Shown here in pieces: positions 32,615 to 37,177 of a stretch of 37,177 nucleotides of DNA (positions within the stretch are counted from its first letter, which is position 1; each line of letters starts with the position of its first letter). Where the stretch lies: NCBI GenBank assembly GCA_937902985.1, contig CALFNG010000226.1, forward strand, positions 1 through 37,177. The letters are read 5' to 3'. The position numbers and the translations under genes are program-made. Under the pieces are notes generated by a model that was given only the letters and a program-made list of their open reading frames with translations, was not told the origin of the DNA and did not search any database. Source of the DNA: an uncultured Myxococcales bacterium (lineage in GTDB: Bacteria; Myxococcota_A; Polyangia; Polyangiales; Polyangiaceae).

Positions 32615-34330
32615 ATGCAAGCAGACGCGCGGGGGTCGGTCAAGGTCGCCCTTGCGAGCCCGTTCCGCATGGGGCAGAGTCCGCCCGCCGTGCCCGAACC
32701 GACGCCGATTCGGCGGCCAAAGCTCGACCTCGAGAGCGCGGCGCGGTGGCTCGCGCCGGCGTCGTTGCGATCCACCGGCGCCGCCGGAATTCGCCTCGGG
32801 CGATACGCGCTCTGCCTCGCGATCCCGTGCTGGGTGTTCTGGCGTCTCAGCATTCCCATGCTCCAGACCGCGCTGGGATTCGACGAGCAAGTCTTCGTGT
32901 GGACGGGCTGGTCCGTCTTGAAGGGCCTCGCGCCCTACAAGGATTTCATGGAGTGGAAGCCACCGCTCGCGTTCCTTTCGCACGCGCTCGCGCTCGAGCT
33001 CTTCGGCTTTCACGGTTACCATTTTCGCTATTTCTTCGGGTTTCTCTCGATTGCGTCGATCGGCGCGCTCCTGGTGTCGCTGGTACGGCGCGGCTGCGAC
33101 GTCGTGATCTGCTCGGCCCTGGGCCTGGCCATGGTCTTCCTGTTTCTCTATCCCGGCCTTCACGAGGCCTACGTGGCCGACACGGAGGCGATCGGTCTCT
33201 CGTATTACTATTTCGGCATCGCCGCTCTCATCGCGAGCACGAGGCACCGAGCGGCAGCGGAGATCGCGGGCGGCATCTTCTTCACGTGCTGCGTCCTCTC
33301 CAAGGAGCCCTTCGCCTTCGTCGTGATCGCGACGTGGGCGGGATGCTATTTCGTCGTCAATCCGCGGTTCTCCCTGCCCACGGCGCGCCACTTCGGCACG
33401 TACACCACGCTCGGCGTGGCCATCGCGGTGGCGGTCCTGTGCCTCTACATGGTCCCGACCGGGTCGATGGCCGCTTACGTCGCGCTCGTTCGACGCTACA
33501 CCGCGATGTTCCGGGATCCGAAGAGCGGGTACTGCGCGGTGCTGGGCATGTTCCAGCCAACGGGTCGCTTCTGGGACGATCTGCCGGCGCAGTGGCAGCG
33601 GATGCACGAGCAGTTCTTCAACCCGAAGACGCTCGGATGGTCGGCCCCGTTCGTGGCGGCGACCGTGGTGTTCGTACCCAGGCGCTCGCCGGCGTTGTTC
33701 GCGTGCGCGCTCCTGGCGATCGCCGGATCGCTCTACGGAGTGACGGCGACCAATTGCTACTTTCCGCACTACTACGTGCTCGGCGAGAGTGGCGTCGTCT
33801 TCTTCCTCGTCGTCGGAGTCGACGCGCTCGGGAGCCGGCTCTCGCGCGCGCCCGCCAGCGTGCGACTCTGGGTCCAGTCGGTGATGTTCCTGACGATGGC
33901 AATGACCGTCTGGCCGGGCGTCGACGCCGCCTCGGAGGCGGCCTTCAAGGACCCTCCCCCTTACCCCGATCCGGTTCCGGGCGCGCTCGCGTTCGTCCGG
34001 GAGCACAGCGTCGCCGCCGACAGGATCTTCACGACCGGCCCGGCTGGGTTCTACGTGGCGACCGATCGGCGGCCCGCGACGTCGGGAGCGCCCATCGTCG
34101 ACGAGCTTTTACCCGCGATGCCGGGCAAGACTGACGCCGAGAAGCTGCGGCCCCTCTACGACCAGCTCGTCAGCGGGCGACCCAAGATCGTCTTTCTCGA
34201 TCCGGAGCTTCACGGCGCGATTCGCGTCACGCCCGACCGGAAGCGTCGGTACATGGCCGGCGCCATCATGCCCTTCCTGACGGAGTACAAGTACGTCAAG
34301 ACCGGCGAGTATTTCTACGAACGCCCGTGA
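32615..34330 (+). CDS. GT-C membrane glycosyltransferase (GT39-like)
   Basis: A polytopic protein of about 571 residues from ATG 32615. After a 70-residue cytoplasmic leader and the first membrane segment, the loop FDEQVFVWTGWSVLKGLAPY leads into KDFMEWKPPLAFL. The Asp-Glu pair and the PYKDF...KPP pattern are typical of dolichyl/polyprenyl-phosphate mannosyl- or arabinosyltransferase-like enzymes. About ten further segments and a soluble C-terminal part (PELHGAIRVTPDRKRRYM) follow. GTG 32594 and ATG 32669 are other possible starts; none has a clear ribosome site. Divergent from the zinc methyltransferase. Confidence 0.8.
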   Translation: MQADARGSVKVALASPFRMGQSPPAVPEPTPIRRPKLDLESAARWLAPASLRSTGAAGIRLGRYALCLAIPCWVFWRLSIPMLQTALGFDEQVFVWTGWSVLKGLAPYKDFMEWKPPLAFLSHALALELFGFHGYHFRYFFGFLSIASIGALLVSLVRRGCDVVICSALGLAMVFLFLYPGLHEAYVADTEAIGLSYYYFGIAALIASTRHRAAAEIAGGIFFTCCVLSKEPFAFVVIATWAGCYFVVNPRFSLPTARHFGTYTTLGVAIAVAVLCLYMVPTGSMAAYVALVRRYTAMFRDPKSGYCAVLGMFQPTGRFWDDLPAQWQRMHEQFFNPKTLGWSAPFVAATVVFVPRRSPALFACALLAIAGSLYGVTATNCYFPHYYVLGESGVVFFLVVGVDALGSRLSRAPASVRLWVQSVMFLTMAMTVWPGVDAASEAAFKDPPPYPDPVPGALAFVREHSVAADRIFTTGPAGFYVATDRRPATSGAPIVDELLPAMPGKTDAEKLRPLYDQLVSGRPKIVFLDPELHGAIRVTPDRKRRYMAGAIMPFLTEYKYVKTGEYFYERP

Positions 34331-34366
34331 CCGGAACGGGTCGCGCTCCCGGTCGAGGGCGCGTCG

Positions 34367-35311
34367 CTACCCGCCGAACACTTCACGCGCGACCTCGGCG
34401 ACGGCGAGGCGCACGGCGTCGTCCGACGAGTGACGCACCCGGAACCCCAGCTTGGCCAGCTTGTCGGGCTTCACGAGCGAGCGCGGTACGTCGCCGGGCC
34501 AACCCTGAGGCGTGGTGCCGTACTCGATTTGCGCCGAGGGGTTGGGCGACTGGGCCACGCAGAGCTCGGCGATTCGCTTCACGCTGGTCGAGTCGGGCGG
34601 GGCCAGGTTGTAGGTCGCGGGGCGCTCGCCGGTCGCGTGGTCGAGCACGAAGAGCAGCCCGGCCGTGCAATCGGTCACGTGCAGGTAAGGCTTGGCCTGC
34701 CGGCCGTCGCCCAGCACCTCGAGGCGACCGGGCGTGGCCTTGAGCTTCATGCAGAAATCGAGGATGGCGCCATGCGTGCCGCGCGGGCCGACGACGTTCC
34801 CGAAGCGGCAGATGTAGCCCTCGAGCCCGAAGCACTCGACGAACGCGGCGATCATGGCCTCGCCGGCGAACTTGCTGGCGCCGTAGAGCGAGATCGGCAG
34901 GCTCCCGAGGTCGCCCTCGCCGCAGGCCTCGGCCACGTTGCCGTAGACCGTGCCGCTCGACGAGAACACGAACTTCTTCACGCCGTTGACCCGGGCCGCT
35001 TCGAGCGCGTTGTAGGTCGCGATCGTGCCCTGCTCGAGATCGAGCCGCGTGCGCTCGAGGCCCCAGCGGGCCTCGGGGTTCGCGGCGAGGTGGAAGATGA
35101 CGTCGTGATCGCGCAGGGCCGCCGTCAACCGCGGAAGATCGAGCGCGTCACCCTCGACGAGCGTGGCGCGGCCGCTCGCGAGGTGCGCGCCGATGAACGC
35201 GGGCTTTCCGACGCTCAGGTCGTCGTAGACCGTCACCGGGCCGCGCTCGACCAGTCGATCGACCAGATGGCTCCCGATGAAGCCGGCACCCCCGACGACG
35301 AAAGACCTCAC
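34367..35311 (-). CDS. NAD-dependent epimerase (UDP-glucose 4-epimerase-like)
   Basis: A 314-residue extended SDR enzyme: NAD motif GGAGFIGS at 7-14, HLAANPE near 74-80, SSSGTVYG at 117-124, and the active pair Tyr143/Lys147 in YGASK. It resembles the GalE/WbpP group that inverts C4 of nucleotide sugars, but exact specificity cannot be read. Start is a GTG at 35311. Convergent with the GT-C gene (36-base gap), and 47 bases downstream of the GT2 gene on the same strand, probably co-transcribed. Confidence 0.88.
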   Translation of the reverse strand: MRSFVVGGAGFIGSHLVDRLVERGPVTVYDDLSVGKPAFIGAHLASGRATLVEGDALDLPRLTAALRDHDVIFHLAANPEARWGLERTRLDLEQGTIATYNALEAARVNGVKKFVFSSSGTVYGNVAEACGEGDLGSLPISLYGASKFAGEAMIAAFVECFGLEGYICRFGNVVGPRGTHGAILDFCMKLKATPGRLEVLGDGRQAKPYLHVTDCTAGLLFVLDHATGERPATYNLAPPDSTSVKRIAELCVAQSPNPSAQIEYGTTPQGWPGDVPRSLVKPDKLAKLGFRVRHSSDDAVRLAVAEVAREVFGG

Positions 35312-35358
35312 GGTCCCGGGTTCTTAGCACGCTCGAACCCCGCCGGGACGAATCGGCC

Positions 35359-36612
35359 TCACTTGCGCCAGACGACGACCGCGGTCGAGTGGAGGAGCAG
35401 CGCGAAGGTGAAGGTCACGAAGCCGGCAATCGTGAAAAACAACCCCGTCACACCCAGGTGGTTCACGTACACGGCCGCCGGATCGTCGAGGCGTAGCCCG
35501 TGCGTGATGTAGTAGACGAGCAGCCAGCCCGTGAGCGCGAGGCCCGTGGCGAAGATGCCAGCGGCGGCCAGCACGGTGCGCGTATAGGGGAACCGCGCGA
35601 ACCAGCGCTTCGTGGTCTCGCCCGAGTAGTCGAAGAAGATCTGGGCGAGAATGCCGAGGTAGACGCACTGCAAACCGAGCGTTGCGAGCGTGAGCCCGAG
35701 GAGCATCCAGTGCAGCGAGAACGTGATCGGGCCCAGGGTGAGCGGCCCGAGCGACAGGGGCAGCATCAGCGCCGCGCCGACCGTCGCGAGGAGGAGCCCG
35801 GGCCGGTAGAGGAAGAACGCAGCGCCGTAGGTGAACATCGCGCGCAGGTTGATCCACGCGGCCGACCACGGCGAAAACCAGCCCGACCGCTTGTGGTGGC
35901 TCGTCCGGCCTTCCTGGTCCTTCAGGAACCGGATGGGCACCTCTTCGGTGCGAAGCCTCATGTGAACCGACTTGAGCACCATCTCGGACGCGTACTCCCA
36001 CGACTGTGACCGCAGGCCCATCCGCTCGAGAGCCGAACGCGTGATGCCGCGCATGCCGCAGTGAATGTCCGAGAAGTGGCTCGAGAAGATGACGTTGAGG
36101 ACCCACGTCGTCACCGGCGTGCCCAGGTACCGATGCAGCGCCGGCATCGAGCCTGGCTCGATGTAGCCGCGGAAGCGCGAGCCCATGATGAACTCGGCGC
36201 CGCCGTGGAATTTCTCGACGAAGGGCTCGAGCTCGCGAAAGTCGTAGGTGCAGTCGCAGTCACCGAGGATGACGTATTTGCCGCGAATGAACGGCAAGCT
36301 GTCGATGTACGCGCGGCCGAGACCCAGCTTCGGCGCCTTGAGCACCCGGGCGCCGCCGGCGAGCGCGAGCTCCGCGGTCCGGTCCGTGGAGCTGTCGACG
36401 ATGAGAATCTCGCCCCGCACGCCCGCGCGACGCATGCCCTCTTTGCACCAGCCGATGAACATCGGCATCGTGAGCTGCTCGTTGAGCGCGGGGATGACGA
36501 TCGAGAACTCGGGGTTCTCGACGTCGTCGTCCGGAACAAGTAGCTCGAGCTCCGGATCGAGACTCGATGGCATTCCGGAGACCCGCGCAAGCGCGGCGCT
36601 CATCGGCGCCAT
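35359..36612 (-). CDS. GT2 glycosyltransferase with C-terminal membrane domain
   Basis: A 417-residue protein. The GT-A domain starts at FSIVIPALNEQLTMPMF, with VDSSTDRTAE (72-81) for nucleotide binding and ILGDCDCTYDF (115-125) for metal. HCGMRGITRSAL is the DPM-synthase-like acceptor loop. At least four transmembrane helices follow, more than in ArnC types and like larger dolichol-phosphate mannose synthase homologues. It likely makes a polyprenyl-phosphate sugar for the nearby GT-C enzymes. I chose ATG 36612, which has AAGGGAA nine bases upstream, over the TTG at 36633. Confidence 0.88.
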   Translation of the reverse strand: MAPMSAALARVSGMPSSLDPELELLVPDDDVENPEFSIVIPALNEQLTMPMFIGWCKEGMRRAGVRGEILIVDSSTDRTAELALAGGARVLKAPKLGLGRAYIDSLPFIRGKYVILGDCDCTYDFRELEPFVEKFHGGAEFIMGSRFRGYIEPGSMPALHRYLGTPVTTWVLNVIFSSHFSDIHCGMRGITRSALERMGLRSQSWEYASEMVLKSVHMRLRTEEVPIRFLKDQEGRTSHHKRSGWFSPWSAAWINLRAMFTYGAAFFLYRPGLLLATVGAALMLPLSLGPLTLGPITFSLHWMLLGLTLATLGLQCVYLGILAQIFFDYSGETTKRWFARFPYTRTVLAAAGIFATGLALTGWLLVYYITHGLRLDDPAAVYVNHLGVTGLFFTIAGFVTFTFALLLHSTAVVVWRK

Positions 36613-36628
36613 GCTCGCAGATTCCCTT

Positions 36629-36748
36629 GCCAAGATCGAGCGGCGGCGTCGCGGAACGAGCCCGTCTCGACGCTCGCCGTACGGAAGTACGCCTCCGCGC
36701 GGGCGACCGCCGAGCCGGACCCGTTCCGCTTAGCCGTCGCTCGATCTT
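36629..36748. repeat. Imperfect inverted repeat, about 30-base arms
   Basis: The left arm (36629-36657) reads GCCAAGATCGAGCGGCGG and onward. The right arm (about 36718-36748) is its complement with several mismatches (GCTCGATCTTGCC at the end). The GT2 upstream region lies within the left arm, including part of its ribosome binding site. Possibly a small non-autonomous element. Confidence 0.55.
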
Positions 36749-36770
36749 GCCCCGAGTGGCACCGGGAGCC

Positions 36771-36840
36771 CTCGCGACAGACTCGGTCCCGGATGGGGAG
36801 CTTCCCGCTCGCGACAGACTCAAGTCCCGGATGGGGAGCT
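36771..36840. repeat. Direct repeat, CTCGCGACAGACTC type
   Basis: Two copies of CTCGCGACAGACTC followed, with a one-base length difference, by GTCCCGGATGGGGAGCT lie next to each other. The second runs into the 46-base hairpin array. Confidence 0.7.
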
Positions 36841-36974
36841 CGAGGGGAGCTTCCGGCTCCCCTCGACCTCAATCAAAAATGGAGCTCGAGGGGAGCTTCC
36901 GGCTCCCCTCGACCTCAATCAAAAATGGAGCTCGAGGGGAGCTTCCGGCTCCCCTCGACCTCAATCAAATGGAG
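36835..36974. repeat. Three 46-base hairpin repeats
   Basis: The unit has a perfect 11-base stem TCGAGGGGAGC and GCTCCCCTCGA around the loop TTCCG, starting at 36840, 36886 and 36932. Read on the minus strand, the first two units have the hairpin followed by ATTTTTG, so the array could act as serial terminators for the gene at the right edge. Confidence 0.8.
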
Positions 36975-37177
36975 CTGTTGAGCGGATCGTACTTGTTGCC
37001 GCCCGTCGTGAAGGTCGTCGACTTGGCCTTCGAGGAGCCGCCGCCGCTGTGCGCCGCGCCGCCGCCAGTGTGGCGAGTCTTCGATTTCTGATCGCGGGTC
37101 TTGTCGGCTGCGACGAGCTTCGCCTTGGTGTCTTCGTTGAGGCGGGTCGTGAACTGCGGATTCAACGGCGAGCCCTC
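36965..37177 (-). CDS. C-terminal part of a small basic protein (runs off the edge)
   Basis: The frame is open from the right edge to a stop at 36965, so only the C-terminus (about 70 residues) is visible. It has NPQFTTRLNEDTKAKLVAAD, a Lys/Thr/Gly/Ser-rich stretch with HTGGGAAHSGGGSSK, and the end NKYDPLNSSI. No domain is recognised. The composition suggests a soluble, flexible, possibly secreted or nucleic-acid-binding tail. A TTG at 37165 could be an internal start, but the frame continues upstream without a break. Confidence 0.55.
   Translation of the reverse strand, partial: EGSPLNPQFTTRLNEDTKAKLVAADKTRDQKSKTRHTGGGAAHSGGGSSKAKSTTFTTGGNKYDPLNSSI

Larger units (their letters stand above)
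36613..36964. other. Gene-free stretch rich in repeats
   Basis: It holds an imperfect inverted repeat, two copies of a roughly 32-base sequence and three 46-base hairpin repeats. No gene is seen. Confidence 0.7.

Noticed and set aside
1-37177. CRISPR array, rRNA or tRNA genes
   Set aside because: No regularly spaced identical repeats with unique spacers and no rRNA- or tRNA-like stretches were noticed. The 46-base repeats are contiguous and lack spacers.

Overview
The window reads as a high-GC chromosome segment, most likely from a myxobacterium (Myxococcota, probably Polyangia). The reasons are dense GC-rich coding, a Ser/Thr kinase next to a TPR/PEGA protein and an FHA-type sigma-54 activator, lipoproteins with Ser/Gly/Thr linkers, and many GT-C glycosyltransferases. 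No rRNA, tRNA or CRISPR array was seen. The species assignment is inference.

Region 1 (about 1-3764) looks like the decaying end of an integrated element. It has a ribbon-helix-helix protein of the type seen near conjugation genes, two short reading frames that appear frameshifted, and a large serine recombinase whose 3' end runs antisense into the 3' end of a conserved myxobacterial-type gene.

Region 2 (4133-9301) is housekeeping-like: an ATP-grasp D-Ala-D-Ala ligase homologue, a lone CcmB-like membrane protein, a 2Fe-2S/FAD oxidoreductase of the sarcosine oxidase alpha type and an APC amino acid permease. The permease is followed by a CGCAGAGGG-type inverted-repeat element.

Region 3 (9537-14648) has a membrane glycosyltransferase with its accessory protein and a DOT1-like methyltransferase, joined by GTGA overlaps, and a divergent polytopic membrane protein.

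Region 4 (about 14650-23931) is the most interesting part. Two gene remnants, one a DM9/DUF3421 fragment, precede a divergent pair of lipoprotein genes. The second of these carries four DM9 (lectin-type) repeats. The 555-base divergent spacer holds one good sigma-54 (-24/-12) promoter match facing each gene, and tandem 11-base repeats between them. Next comes a tightly overlapped operon of Ser/Thr kinase, TPR/PEGA protein and a trypsin-like pseudoprotease with DM9 repeats. Divergent from it is an FHA-domain sigma-54 activator. I propose that these form one regulatory circuit controlling surface lectin-like lipoproteins.

Region 5 (23967-36612) is a glycan biosynthesis locus: two GT-C membrane glycosyltransferases, two GT2 enzymes, two NAD-dependent epimerases, a split transketolase pair and three SAM methyltransferases. 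Four genes (epimerase, transketolase N half, transketolase C half, GT2) overlap by ATGA and form one operon. The right end has an imperfect inverted repeat, a triple 46-base hairpin repeat and the C-terminus of a gene that runs off the window.
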